A stretch of DNA of 64,000 bases from UBA4733 sp036734945 (lineage in GTDB: Bacteria > Chloroflexota > UBA4733), in the NCBI GenBank assembly GCA_036734945.1, contig DAIMXP010000026.1, forward strand, positions 1 through 64,000, written 5' to 3'. The position numbers and the translations under genes are program-made. The number at the start of each line of letters is the position of its first letter. Position 1 is the first letter of the stretch. The notes under the pieces were generated by a model. It did not search any database. It worked only from the letters and a program-made list of their open reading frames with translations, and was not told the origin of the DNA. This document shows, one piece after another, positions 33,196 through 41,829 of the stretch.

Positions 33196-34233
33196 TTGGA
33201 CCAACTTGGTATCGGCATCATCGGCACCGGACGTATTGCCAATAGCCACATGCGGGCATTGGCCCAACACGCACCGGCCCGGACGGTGGCCGTGTTCGAC
33301 GTGCTGGCCGACCGTGCGCAGGCGTTTGCACAGGAATACGGCATCCCGAACGTGACATCCAATCTGGACGAACTGCTGGCCCGCAAAGACATCGACGCCG
33401 TCATTGTCTCGACGCCGCCGTTTGCGCACACCCAGCCCACGATCGCCGCGCTGCAAGCGGGGAAGCATGTCCTGTGTGAGAAGCCGTTTTCCCTCATCCC
33501 GGCGGAGGCCGAACAGATGGTGGAAGCGGCCGACCGGAGCGGCCGCTTCCTGGCGGTCTGCTCGGCGCGCTACCGGCACGCAGCCGGGGCCAGGATGGCG
33601 CACGAGTTGGCCAGCGACGGCAGTCTGGGCACGGTGTACCACGCCCGCTCCAGCAGCTTCCGCGTGCGCGGGCGACCGGGGATCGACATGTTCACCGACG
33701 CTACCTGGTTTATCGACCGAGCGCGCGCCGGCGGCGGCGCGCTGATCGACATTGGCGTCTACCAGATCGACTTGCTGCTCTGGATGTTGGGTAACCCACG
33801 GGTCACCTCCGTGCTGGCCACGACGTACCAGGGCATCGGTGACCCGGCGCCGGCCGGCGTGGTGCAAACCGTCGAAGACAGCGCCATGGTCACATTCCGC
33901 TGCGCCAACGGCGCGTCCGCCGTCCTGGAGATTGCCTGGGCCTCCAACATTGCCGGCGCCAACGCCTTCCTCGTGCTGGGTACGGAAGCCGGGCTGCGGC
34001 TCAACCCGCTGGTGAAGATCACCGCCGGTCCCGATCGCAAGCCGGTGGAGGAACGTTTGCTGGGCGAAGAGGCGCCGGAAGGTCGTTCCTTCAACCTGGT
34101 CTCCACACGGTTCGTGGACGACGTACTGGCCGGCCGCCAGCCCTGGACACCGGGCCGCGAAGCGCTAGAAGTGACGCGCGTGATCGACGCCGCCTATCGC
34201 TCCGCCGCTGCAGGGAAGGCCGTGGAGTTGTAG
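33196..34233 (+). CDS. Gfo/Idh/MocA family oxidoreductase
   Basis: 345 aa. Rossmann motif GIIGTGRIANSHMRAL (about 6-21), catalytic-Lys motif CEKPFSL (about 93-99) and the GGGALIDIGVYQIDLL helix of the substrate domain with conserved Asp/His-type positions. TTG 33196 has AAGGGGAATCGC upstream; GTG 33181 is the alternative. It probably oxidises a sugar or inositol using NAD(P). A cloverleaf repeat separates it from the convergent sugar isomerase-like gene. Confidence 0.88.
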   Translation: MDQLGIGIIGTGRIANSHMRALAQHAPARTVAVFDVLADRAQAFAQEYGIPNVTSNLDELLARKDIDAVIVSTPPFAHTQPTIAALQAGKHVLCEKPFSLIPAEAEQMVEAADRSGRFLAVCSARYRHAAGARMAHELASDGSLGTVYHARSSSFRVRGRPGIDMFTDATWFIDRARAGGGALIDIGVYQIDLLLWMLGNPRVTSVLATTYQGIGDPAPAGVVQTVEDSAMVTFRCANGASAVLEIAWASNIAGANAFLVLGTEAGLRLNPLVKITAGPDRKPVEERLLGEEAPEGRSFNLVSTRFVDDVLAGRQPWTPGREALEVTRVIDAAYRSAAAGKAVEL

Positions 34234-34238
34234 GGGGA

Positions 34239-34348
34239 CCCGGCGACTGAAGTCGCGGGCTGCCCACGAGCAAAGCCGCCCTTCGGCGGCTGGACCAGTC
34301 CGCGCAGGCGGACTTCGCATTCTGTAGCCCGCGACTTCAGTCGCCGGG
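34239..34348. repeat. cloverleaf palindromic repeat, copy A
   Basis: Outer arms are perfect over 23 bp (34239-34261 with 34326-34348, containing GGCGACTGAAGTCGCGGGCT). Inside are two 7-bp hairpins, AGCCGCC-CTTC-GGCGGCT (34274-34291) and AGTCCGC-GCAG-GCGGACT (34297-34314). It lies between convergent genes, so it may also end transcription. Copy B at 37766-37868 has the same layout. Confidence 0.88.
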
Positions 34349-34353
34349 GGTTC

Positions 34354-35175
34354 TCAGCTCAGCTCCCCCAGCAACTTTCGCACGTGGGCAGCGCTGCGGC
34401 GGACTGCTTCGGTCGGGTCAGCCTTGCCTTCGTATTCGATTGACAGGTAGCCGGCGTAGTGGCTTTCCTTGAGGATGCGGAAGATCTGGGCAAGGTCGAT
34501 CGTGCCGTCGCCGAGCGGCACGTTTTCGCGACGGCTATTCCCCTCCGTCGGCGTCGGGCCAAGGTCCTTGAGGTGGACGTGGGTCACATAGGGTGCGAGG
34601 GAGCGCGTGGCAGCGACGGGGTCGTCACCCACACCGACGAAGTTACCGACATCCAGAATGAGGCGCAATGCTGGTGAATTGACAGCTTCCAGCACCTGAC
34701 GCACCTCCGCTGCGGTCCCCGGCAGGCCGCCGTGGTTCTCAATGCCGAGTACCACGCCCTGGCTTTGCGCGTAGGCGGCGCTGGCGCCAAGGTTGTCGAT
34801 GGCGAGGTCCAGGGCTTCAGCCGGAGACATGGCGCCGGCCCTGGGCCGGGATCCGCCAAAGACGCGCAGCACCGGCGCGCCGAGCCTCGCTGCCGTATCG
34901 ATGCCGTCACGCACCATCTGCATTTGTGTTGCCCGCGCCGATGCCTCGGCTTGGACGAAGTTGTTGCCGACAGCGTAGGCGGCCAGCGTCAGCCGGTTGC
35001 GTTGCAGCCACTCCGGCGCCTTTGCCATCTCAGCGGCCTGGTCGGTCCAATAGTAGGAGAGGAGATCGACGCCGTCTAGGCCAAGTTCGCCGCAGTAGTC
35101 GAGGAAGCCCTCGATGCCGATTTCTCCGGCGCGCGCCTGCCGGTTGAAGCTATACATCGTGCAGCCAGGTTTCAT
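34354..35175 (-). CDS. sugar phosphate isomerase/epimerase (AP endonuclease 2-like TIM barrel)
   Basis: 273 aa. Xylose-isomerase-like TIM barrel with DLLSYY, the metal-ligand Glu in GIENHGG (about 148-154), Asp/His in LILDVGNFVG and VTHVHLKDLG (about 195-204), and a terminal Glu in LSIEYEG (about 248-254). It likely isomerises or epimerises a keto-sugar or inositol derivative. Convergent with a Gfo/Idh gene, a frequent partnership in inositol and rare-sugar pathways. Confidence 0.87.
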   Translation of the reverse strand: MKPGCTMYSFNRQARAGEIGIEGFLDYCGELGLDGVDLLSYYWTDQAAEMAKAPEWLQRNRLTLAAYAVGNNFVQAEASARATQMQMVRDGIDTAARLGAPVLRVFGGSRPRAGAMSPAEALDLAIDNLGASAAYAQSQGVVLGIENHGGLPGTAAEVRQVLEAVNSPALRLILDVGNFVGVGDDPVAATRSLAPYVTHVHLKDLGPTPTEGNSRRENVPLGDGTIDLAQIFRILKESHYAGYLSIEYEGKADPTEAVRRSAAHVRKLLGELS

Positions 35176-35274
35176 TTAACGTCTCCATGTCACCGTCAAC
35201 ACGCTGATAGTAGCACCCGGAGGTTCGGGATCTCGCAGGAGTGATTGGGAAGTACCCGAACTGCCCGTTCCGGC

Positions 35275-35304
35275 TTGACACTGCTCCGGCGGCAACCGTA
35301 TAGT
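35275..35304 (+). promoter_or_regulatory. promoter of the membrane-protein/ChrB-like cluster
   Basis: TTGACA (35275-35280), 18 bp, TATAGT (35299-35304). Transcription would start near 35311, giving an 86-nt leader before the ATG at 35397. Confidence 0.65.
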
Positions 35305-35396
35305 GCAGGTGTTGTACAAGCGTGTCATTGCAGCAGGTGTGTATTTCGGGGCTCCGCGCGATGGCAGGCGTCCGCATATTGAAAGGATGAGGACAC

Positions 35397-36233
35397 ATGG
35401 GTGCCGCAATAAGTCTGGTGGCGGCGTCATTCCTTGCCTCGTCGGTGGAGATGGTGGAGGCGCTCACCATCGTGCTGGCGGTGGGTGTCACGCGCGGCTG
35501 GCGGTCGGCCAACATTGGCGTGGTGGCCGCGTTGGCGGCGCTGGCCGTGGTCATCGCGATTCTGGGCCCTGCCATCAACAATATTCCGATTGTTGCCTTG
35601 CGGGTAATCGTCGGTGGCGTGCTCCTGGTCTTCGGTTTGCAGTGGCTGCGCAAGGCAATTCTGCGGGCGAGCGGTTACAAGGCATTACATGATGAGGAGG
35701 CGATCTACCAGAAGCAGGTGACGGCAGCTCAGGCAGCCGGTACACAGGTTCGAGCTGGTATGGACTGGTACGCCTTCACGCTCTGCTTCAAAGGTGTCTT
35801 CCTGGAAGGCATGGAGGTTGCCTTCATTGTTATCACCTTTGGGACGACGGCGGCATACGGGACCGGCAAGGTTGTTGCCGGCGCGCCAACCTTGCCCGGC
35901 ATTCAGTTGGCCGCTGCCGGGGCGGCAGCGGCGATTATTCTGGTCGGCATCGCCGGGGTCATGGTGCATCAGCCCTTGAGCAAGGTGCCCGAGAACTGGC
36001 TGAAATACGCCGTCGGCATCCTCTTGACTACCTTCGGCACCTTCTGGAGCACCCAGGGCGCCATCGGCATCGCCACGAAGGTCAACGGTTCGGACTGGGA
36101 GTGGCCGCTTCAGGATGGCGCTCTCCTCGCCATTCTTTTGGTCTACCTCCTGTGTTCGTTCGGCATGGTGGCGCTCTTGCGCCGCAGGAATCAAAGCGTG
36201 CCGGTGCGACCGGCCGTGGCCGTCCATTCGTAG
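35397..36233 (+). CDS. COG4280-type polytopic membrane protein, possible ion transporter
   Basis: 278 aa with about seven hydrophobic segments. Two copies of an E-x-x-E motif in membrane helices, E18-M-V-E21 (SSVEMVEALTIVLAVG) and E137-G-M-E140 (FLEGMEVAFIVITFG), show internal duplication. They recall the RExxE sites of FTR1-type iron permeases and E-x-G-D sites of GDT1-type exchangers, so metal-cation transport is a reasonable guess but not proven. A cytosolic loop lies at about 88-125. It is first in a probable operon with a small membrane protein and a ChrB-like protein. Confidence 0.72.
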   Translation: MGAAISLVAASFLASSVEMVEALTIVLAVGVTRGWRSANIGVVAALAALAVVIAILGPAINNIPIVALRVIVGGVLLVFGLQWLRKAILRASGYKALHDEEAIYQKQVTAAQAAGTQVRAGMDWYAFTLCFKGVFLEGMEVAFIVITFGTTAAYGTGKVVAGAPTLPGIQLAAAGAAAAIILVGIAGVMVHQPLSKVPENWLKYAVGILLTTFGTFWSTQGAIGIATKVNGSDWEWPLQDGALLAILLVYLLCSFGMVALLRRRNQSVPVRPAVAVHS

Positions 36234-36254
36234 CGAGTGAGAGAGGGGTTGCCA

Positions 36255-36461
36255 GTGCGCTTCATCACGGCGTTTTTCGCCTTCTGGTACGACTTTATTA
36301 TTGGTGACGATTGGACGGTGGCCGCTGGTGTGGTGATCGCTTTGATCGTTACGGGTTTGTTGGTCCTTGGCGGCTTGACGGCCTGGTGGCTCATGCCGAT
36401 CGTGGTCCTCGTATTGCTGGCCGCCTCCGTGCAGCGAGTCGCGCGATCGTCCGGGGCGTAG
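36255..36461 (+). CDS. small two-helix membrane protein
   Basis: 68 aa from GTG 36255, with GAGAGGGG upstream. The N-terminus FITAFFAFWYDFIIGDDW is followed by two hydrophobic stretches (VVIALIVTGLLVLGGL and WLMPIVVLVLLAA). It lies 21 bp after the COG4280-type gene, which suggests an accessory subunit of that transporter. No family name can be given. Confidence 0.68.
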   Translation: MRFITAFFAFWYDFIIGDDWTVAAGVVIALIVTGLLVLGGLTAWWLMPIVVLVLLAASVQRVARSSGA

Positions 36462-36504
36462 GGACGGGCAGATTGCTGGCCACCGTACGAGCAGTGTGCG
36501 CTGA

Positions 36505-37083
36505 ATGACGGCAACAAGTGGCGAGTTGGTCCCAGGCCAGGACTGGATGCTCCTCGTCTATCGCGTGCCATCGGAGCCGTCGAACAATCGCGTCTCGGTG
36601 TGGCGTGAACTGAAGCGTCTAGGTGTGCTGTACCTGCAACAATGCGTCTGCATTGTCCCCGCCTTTGCGGATTGCGTGCAGGGCGTGGAGGCTGTAACGG
36701 TGCGAATCGAGGCGCTGCGTGGCACCTACAACCTGTTCCGCATCGCTGAACTTGAGGCGGCGGAACAGGAGCGCCTGCGGGTTGGGTTCCGTCAACTCTC
36801 AGCCAAGGAATATGCCGAAATCATCGAAGAGTGCCAGACCAAGTTTGCCAAAGAGATCGAGTTTGAGCGCTTCCGCCAGAACTTCACCTATGAAGAGGCG
36901 GAGGAGATCCGCGAGGACCTTGAGAAGATTCGCCGCTGGTTCACGCGGGTGACGGACCGCGACTGGTTCGATGCCGGTTTACGCAGCCAGGTTGCCGCTG
37001 AACTGCAGCAATGCGAAGGGTTGCTGGAGGAGTTTGAGCAGGAGGTCTACCGTCGCGCCGGTGACGACCAGCCGGTGGGGTAG
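36505..37083 (+). CDS. ChrB N-terminal-like protein
   Basis: 192 aa. The stretch WMLLVYRVPSEPSNNRVSVWRELKRLGVLYLQQ, followed by a Cys-rich strand, matches the N-terminal domain of ChrB, a regulator or accessory protein in chromate resistance. The C-terminal ChrB half is absent; instead there is a charged coiled coil (about 95-185). No chrA chromate transporter lies nearby; a COG4280-type membrane protein takes its place. The link to chromate or another oxyanion is therefore inference. Confidence 0.78.
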   Translation: MTATSGELVPGQDWMLLVYRVPSEPSNNRVSVWRELKRLGVLYLQQCVCIVPAFADCVQGVEAVTVRIEALRGTYNLFRIAELEAAEQERLRVGFRQLSAKEYAEIIEECQTKFAKEIEFERFRQNFTYEEAEEIREDLEKIRRWFTRVTDRDWFDAGLRSQVAAELQQCEGLLEEFEQEVYRRAGDDQPVG

Positions 37084-37157
37084 GCAGCGCCGCCCCGCCG
37101 CCTTTGCTCTCAGGAGGCGTCCGACCTGGCCGGTCATTGCGGCTTCCCGAACAGTGG

Positions 37158-37163
37158 TATAAT
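37158..37163 (+). promoter_or_regulatory. -10 box upstream of greA
   Basis: Consensus TATAAT at 37158-37163. The upstream TTGCGG (37137-37142) leaves only a 15-bp spacer, so the -35 is uncertain. A GC-rich leader of about 107 nt follows before the greA start. Confidence 0.45.
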
Positions 37164-37276
37164 TGGATGCACACCGAGCTATGGGCTATGCCTGGCTCCA
37201 CCGGGTCTGCGCCCTTGTCCTGGGGCCTGCCGGCTGGACGTTGTCCAGTCGGTTTTGATTTTGTCGAGGGATGGTA

Positions 37277-37750
37277 ATGGCAGAACACCGCACGACCGAC
37301 CGCTTCCTGACGCCGGAGGGCCTCAAGAACTTGAAGGCGGAACTTGAACACTTGAAAACAGCCCGCCGCGCTGAGGTAGCGGAAATGATCCGCGAGGCGC
37401 GTGAAGGCGGCGACATCTCGGAGAGTGCCGCCTACGAGGATGCCAAACAGCAGCAAGCCTTTGTGGAAGGGCAGATCTCCGATCTGGAGCGGCTGCTGAA
37501 AGAGGCAGTCGTCATCGAGAATCGTCACAACGGCACCGTCAACCTGGGTTCGCGGGTGACGATTGAGATGGCCGACGGCCGCCGCGCCGACTATGTGATT
37601 GTTGGCTCCCACGAGGCGTCACCACGTGAAGGACGCATTTCCAACGAGAGTCCGGTCGGCAAGGCGCTCCTCAACCGTGGCATTGGCGACAGCGTGCCCG
37701 TCGAGACACCCAGCGGCAAGATCAACTACACGATTATTAGCGTTGATTAG
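37277..37750 (+). CDS. greA: transcription elongation factor GreA
   Basis: 157 aa. The N-terminal coiled coil has the two acidic tip residues in the AREGGDISESAAYEDAK motif (about 42-58), which enter the RNA polymerase channel and stimulate transcript cleavage. The C-terminal FKBP-like domain contains SPVGKALL. Start ATG 37277 has GAGGG 7 nt upstream; ATG 37271 is too close to it. The length is normal for the family. Confidence 0.95.
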   Translation: MAEHRTTDRFLTPEGLKNLKAELEHLKTARRAEVAEMIREAREGGDISESAAYEDAKQQQAFVEGQISDLERLLKEAVVIENRHNGTVNLGSRVTIEMADGRRADYVIVGSHEASPREGRISNESPVGKALLNRGIGDSVPVETPSGKINYTIISVD

Positions 37751-37765
37751 TGGTGCAGGTTGCCC

Positions 37766-37868
37766 GGCGACTGAAGTCGCGGCTACCGCGAGCGAAGCCC
37801 GCCTACGCGGGCTGGGAACGAGTCCGCGTAGGCGGACTTTGCGGCTTGTAGCCGCGACTTTAGTCGCC
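37766..37868. repeat. cloverleaf palindromic repeat, copy B
   Basis: Outer arms pair over 21 bp (37766-37786 with 37848-37868) with one mismatch. Inner hairpins are AGCCCGC-CTAC-GCGGGCT (37796-37813) and AGTCCGC-GTAG-GCGGACT (37821-37838). The first hairpin differs from copy A in both arms, so pairing is kept. Three tandem GTCGCC(A/G)GGC units follow at the right edge (to about 37902). It lies between the ends of greA and a convergent TIM-barrel gene. Confidence 0.88.
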
Positions 37869-37899
37869 AGGCGTGGGTCGCCGGGCGTCGGTCGCCAGG

Positions 37900-38709
37900 C
37901 TAGGCTGCCTGCGTGCTGATGTGGCCGAGGATCAGGTCGCGCGATTTGGCGATGCCTTCGTACTCGTCGCCTTTACCCTCGTATTCGATCGAGAGTGGGC
38001 CGTTGAAGCCGCTCTGGGCCACCAGGCGCATGCAGAGGTCGTAGTCGTAGGCCGTCTGCTTGCCCTGTTCGTCAAAGTCGAGCGTCTTGGCATGCACCAC
38101 CGCGGCCATCGGCAGCATCAGTTGCAGCCCTTCGTAGCGCGTGGCCGGATCGAAGTTGCCGAAGTCGGGGAGCAAACGGAACCAGTTGCTGTTGACCCCC
38201 TGCACGATTTTGGCGATGTTCGCCGGGTCGGCGGAGATGCTGCCGTGATTCTCCATGAGTATCTTGCAATTGATCATCTTGCCATAGGAGACCAGCGTGC
38301 GGTAGCTGTTGATGGTGGTCTGGAGGTCAAACTGCCCCTCCGGCTGCCGTCCGCTGTTGACGCGCACCGCCGGAATGCCGATGTAGGCGGCGGCGTCGAT
38401 CCATTGCATGATCAACCGGATATCCGCTTCGCGCTTGATCGGGTCAACCTGGGAGATGTTGCCGACGTCGATCGGCATGGTGATGGCGCGTACGTTGTAG
38501 CGGCTCAGCGTGGCCTTGATGCTATCCAGGTACTTGTGCTTGAAGGAGTCGAAGTGCGTCTGACAGAGTTCCACCTGGCCGATGCCGTAGCGCTCGCGCG
38601 TGATACGGATGAAGTCGAGCAGGGAGATCGGCGTCTCGGCCGGCGCCTTCCCCCGCATGGGGAGATGACGGTGCAGACTCCAACTACAGAGCGCGAGGGT
38701 ATATGCCAC
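37900..38709 (-). CDS. sugar phosphate isomerase/epimerase-like TIM barrel
   Basis: 269 aa from GTG 38709, which has GGAGGA just upstream. Xylose-isomerase-like barrel: the ligand Glu in ILMENHGS (about 151-158), Asp in LLPDFGNFD, His in VVHAKTLDFDEQG (about 210-222) and Glu in LSIEYEGKGDE (about 246-256). It probably acts on a keto-sugar. Its 3' end touches the tandem GTCGCC units of repeat copy B. The divergent neighbour region carries another hairpin repeat. Confidence 0.82.
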   Translation of the reverse strand: MAYTLALCSWSLHRHLPMRGKAPAETPISLLDFIRITRERYGIGQVELCQTHFDSFKHKYLDSIKATLSRYNVRAITMPIDVGNISQVDPIKREADIRLIMQWIDAAAYIGIPAVRVNSGRQPEGQFDLQTTINSYRTLVSYGKMINCKILMENHGSISADPANIAKIVQGVNSNWFRLLPDFGNFDPATRYEGLQLMLPMAAVVHAKTLDFDEQGKQTAYDYDLCMRLVAQSGFNGPLSIEYEGKGDEYEGIAKSRDLILGHISTQAA

Positions 38710-38874
38710 AACATCCTCCAGGCCGCGCCAGCGTCGGCGGGCGGGCAAACTATAACGTCCAGATGGTTAGGATGGTACGGAGCGGTCGGGTTGGATGTCA
38801 AATGGGCATCGCTGCCATCTGAGAGGTGTGTTCGTTGCTACTGTCCGGCGCACATCGAGTATGGTGGCAGGCCC

Positions 38875-38921
38875 CCTCCGGCTCGCACCGCTCGCCAGGT
38901 TCCCCCGTGCGCGGGGGAACC
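38875..38921. repeat. hairpin repeat, member 1
   Basis: Contains GGCTCGCACCGCTCGCCAGG followed by a perfect 10-bp hairpin GGTTCCCCCG/CGGGGGAACC with a TGCG loop (38898-38921). A diverged second member is at 42241-42288. It lies in the 232-bp gap between the TIM-barrel gene and rhaB, which otherwise shows no gene. Confidence 0.6.
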
Positions 38922-38941
38922 GATCGTGCAGTCTGAAAGAG

Positions 38942-40441
38942 TCATTCGCTTCCTATGCTGATTCGTTCAGTGATGCGCGCAAAGGCGTCATCCCACCGCA
39001 CCGCCCCATCCAGATTCGGCTCGTAGCGTTGTACTTCGACCGACGCGGCGATCGCCCCGCGACCGGCGGCGAGGTCCGGCAGGTGGCCGGCGGTGATGGC
39101 CTGGACCAGGATGTTGCCGAGGGCGGTGGCTTCTACCGGGCCTGCGACAACAGGCCGGCCGCAGGCGTCGGCGGTGAACTGGCAGAGCAGTTGATTCTGG
39201 CTTCCTCCGCCGACAATGCGGATTGTCTCGACCTGGCGGCCGGCCAGTCGTTCCAATACTTCCAGCACCATTCGATATTTCAAGGCGATGCTCTCCAGGC
39301 AGCAACGGACGATCATACCAACATCGTCTGGGACATGTTCGCCGTGTTGCCGGCAAGAGGCGCGGATGGCAGCCGGCATGTCGGTCGGGTGCAGAAACGC
39401 TGGCGCATCGGGATCGATCAGGCTGCGCAAGGACGGAGCCATCCCGGCCAGGGCCAGTAGCTCTTCCCAGGGGTACTGCTGACCGTCTTGCTGCCAGCGG
39501 CGTTGGCACTCCTGCACCAGCCAGAGGCCGGTGACGTTCTTCAGCAGCCGGATCGTGCCGTAGACGCCTCCTTCGTTGGTGACGTTGCTCGCCCGTGCTG
39601 CATCGTTGACGATGGGTGCGCGTACCTCCAGACCGACCAGGCTCCAGGTACCGCTGCTGATGTAGGCGCTGCGGTCGTCCAGACCCGGTATGGCGGCAAC
39701 GGCGCTGGCCGTGTCGTGGGTGCCGGGAGCGAATATCGGGGTACCGCTGCTCAGCCCGGCGGCGGCGGCGACCTCCGGCAGCAGGGCGCCGAGCTGCGAC
39801 CCGGCCTCGACGAGGGGTGGCAGGAGGCCGGCGGGTAGCCCAAGCTGAGCAAGCATGTCGGTCGCCCATGTCCGGGTCCGGCAGTCGAGCATCTGCGTGG
39901 TGGTCGCGTTTGTGTATTCCGCTACCTTGCGGCCGGTGAGCCAGTAACCGAGCAGGTCGGGCATCAGCAGGAGCGTCTCGGCCGCAGCGAGTTGCGGATC
40001 ACCGCTACCCTGCATGCTGGCTAACTGGTAGAGCGTGTTGAAAGGCAACTGTTGGATGCCGGTGCGCGCAAAGACCTCGGTCCAGGGCAGCCGCGCAAAC
40101 ACCTGCGCCGCCACGCCGTCGGTACGCTGGTCGCGGTAATGGTAGGGATTGCCGAGCAAGCGGCCTTTTCCATCCAGCAGGCCATAGTCGACAGCCCAGC
40201 TATCGATACCGATGCCGGCCAGCGGCGCGTCGTAGGCGGCGGCGTAGCGAGCAAGGCCGGCCAGCAGTTCCTGCCAGAGGCGCAGTACATCCCAATGGAG
40301 GTGGCCGAGGACGACAACGCCGCCGTTGGCAAAGCGGTGCAGTTCCTGCAAGCCGAAGCGGTTGCCGTCCCAGCGACCCAGCAGGACCCTTCCGCTGGAA
40401 GCCCCCAGATCCACCGCCAGAAAGTTCTTGCTCGCTGCCAT
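38942..40441 (-). CDS. rhaB: rhamnulokinase
   Basis: 499 aa, FGGY carbohydrate kinase. AVDLGASSGRVLLG (about 9-22) is the phosphate-1 loop typical of RhaB. GIDSWAVDYGLLD (about 76-88), THDTASAVAAIP (about 241-252) and SSGTWSLVGLE are characteristic of rhamnulokinases. It phosphorylates L-rhamnulose to rhamnulose-1-phosphate, which the RhaEW protein encoded at 49.6-51.7 kb would cleave. No rhamnose isomerase or transporter gene is visible in the window. ATG 40441 is conserved in the family. Confidence 0.92.
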   Translation of the reverse strand: MAASKNFLAVDLGASSGRVLLGRWDGNRFGLQELHRFANGGVVVLGHLHWDVLRLWQELLAGLARYAAAYDAPLAGIGIDSWAVDYGLLDGKGRLLGNPYHYRDQRTDGVAAQVFARLPWTEVFARTGIQQLPFNTLYQLASMQGSGDPQLAAAETLLLMPDLLGYWLTGRKVAEYTNATTTQMLDCRTRTWATDMLAQLGLPAGLLPPLVEAGSQLGALLPEVAAAAGLSSGTPIFAPGTHDTASAVAAIPGLDDRSAYISSGTWSLVGLEVRAPIVNDAARASNVTNEGGVYGTIRLLKNVTGLWLVQECQRRWQQDGQQYPWEELLALAGMAPSLRSLIDPDAPAFLHPTDMPAAIRASCRQHGEHVPDDVGMIVRCCLESIALKYRMVLEVLERLAGRQVETIRIVGGGSQNQLLCQFTADACGRPVVAGPVEATALGNILVQAITAGHLPDLAAGRGAIAASVEVQRYEPNLDGAVRWDDAFARITERISIGSE

Positions 40442-40525
40442 GTTCCTGTGCGTCTCCTCCCCGCTGTGCTGAAGTGACTATACTCTCTGGGGCGACCGTG
40501 GCGATTGGCGAGAGGAATGCGAGCA

Positions 40526-41314
40526 ATGACAGCCCAACCAGTGACAGCGACTGAGGAGCAGATTGCCTTCTATCAAACGAACGGCTATGTGAAGTTCGAA
40601 AACGTGCTGACCCTGGAGGAGGTGGCGGCCTTTCGGGCGGCGTTGGCGGAGGTCACCGAGCGGCCCGGCGAGGGCTACTTCTTCAACAAGGGGGCGCAGT
40701 ACACGCAACACGTCAATGTGTGGACGATGGGCGACGCCATTCGCAGCTTCGTCTTCAACCCGACGCTGGCAGGTATCGCCCGCCAGCTCACGCGCAGCTC
40801 GCAGGTACGCATCTGGCACGACCAGGAGATCATCAAGATGCCGGGCGACCGTCCCTCCTCCTGGCACCAGGACCTCACCGTCTGGCCGATGCTGGAGGCG
40901 GGACCCCTCACCTGCTGGCTGGCGTTGGTCGATGTGCCCGTCGAGATGGGCTGCATGAGCTTCCTCCCCGGCTCCCAGCGCTGGGGGCGCCTGGCCACAG
41001 CTTCGCTGCCACGCGAGTCCATGGAATCGCTGGATGGCGTGCGCCTGCTGGTGCCCGATGACAAGCGCGACCAGTTGCAGGCGGCGACCGTCCCCGTGAC
41101 GGCGGGCAGTTGCACCTTCCACAACTCGCTGACGCTGCACTACGCCGGCCCCAACCTCACCGACCAGCCGCGTGAGGGTTTCATCATCAACTATCTGCCG
41201 GACACGATCCACTACAGCGGCAGGAAGCACGTCACGACCGATTCCCTGGAGTTAATGCCAGGAGCGCCGCTGGAAGGTGATCTGTTCCCGGTGCTGGCGC
41301 GGGTGAATGGTTAG
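40526..41314 (+). CDS. phytanoyl-CoA dioxygenase (PhyH) family protein
   Basis: 262 aa from ATG 40526 (AGAGGA upstream). Fe(II)/2-oxoglutarate dioxygenase fold with H114-x-D116 in WHQDLT and distal His in FHNSLTLHYAGPN (about 198-210). The family hydroxylates diverse small molecules, and many members act outside lipid metabolism. It is divergent from rhaB. The C-terminal motif GAPLEGDLFPVLAR recurs as an isolated remnant at 46148-46219. Confidence 0.87.
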   Translation: MTAQPVTATEEQIAFYQTNGYVKFENVLTLEEVAAFRAALAEVTERPGEGYFFNKGAQYTQHVNVWTMGDAIRSFVFNPTLAGIARQLTRSSQVRIWHDQEIIKMPGDRPSSWHQDLTVWPMLEAGPLTCWLALVDVPVEMGCMSFLPGSQRWGRLATASLPRESMESLDGVRLLVPDDKRDQLQAATVPVTAGSCTFHNSLTLHYAGPNLTDQPREGFIINYLPDTIHYSGRKHVTTDSLELMPGAPLEGDLFPVLARVNG

Positions 41315-41453
41315 GATGTGTCGTAGGGTCGAGTGAAGCTTCGGCTGCGACTTACGCGACGGGTACCTTACCACTACTTTAGGTGCCTGAGGGCAGAGCG
41401 AAATGGCTTCAGCAACCGCCGTTCCCGGCTGTGCCTCCAGCAATCGGATTCCG

Positions 41454-41816
41454 CTACACGCCAGGCCGCTCCATAAAGACAGTAGCGGGTACGCCGAAAC
41501 GCGTCGCTAGCTTGGTGATGTGTGTGAGCGCGAGGCGTCGCTTGCCCGTCAGCACCTCGGTGAGGATGGAAGGTGAGCCGAACAATGGCACGAGATCGGT
41601 CTGCGCCAGCCCATGCTCGGCCATAAGGTACCGTAGCGCTTCTACCCCGCTAGTTGGCGGGGCCGTCACATGCGCGTCCTCGTAGGTCTCCACCAAATCG
41701 GTCAGCGCCCCTAAGTACGCCTCCTCGGCCGGCGAACGCTCAGGTTGGTCGATGAGGCGGTCAATCACCCCCAGTGCCTCAGCAAGGTGGGCATCATCGC
41801 CAATGGAGAGCATCAT
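41454..41816 (-). CDS. HigA-like XRE antitoxin or orphan regulator
   Basis: About 120 aa. The middle and end (AEEAYLGALTDLVETYEDAH, EALRYLMAEHGLAQTDLVPLFGS, VLTGKRRLALTHITKLATRFGVP) match HigA-type XRE proteins that pair with HigB. The usual N-terminal MDIRPIKTEADY segment is missing and the start falls in two tandem 19-bp units (41792-41829), so the 5' end seems rearranged. No higB-like toxin gene is adjacent. Confidence 0.65.
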   Translation of the reverse strand: MMLSIGDDAHLAEALGVIDRLIDQPERSPAEEAYLGALTDLVETYEDAHVTAPPTSGVEALRYLMAEHGLAQTDLVPLFGSPSILTEVLTGKRRLALTHITKLATRFGVPATVFMERPGV

Positions 41817-41829
41817 CGCCAATGGAGAG
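41792..41829. repeat. 19-bp tandem duplication at a gene start
   Basis: Two identical, directly adjacent 19-bp copies (41792-41810 and 41811-41829, CATCATCGCCAATGGAGAG) cover the start codons of the HigA-like gene. Each copy offers an ATGATG on the minus strand. Confidence 0.9.
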
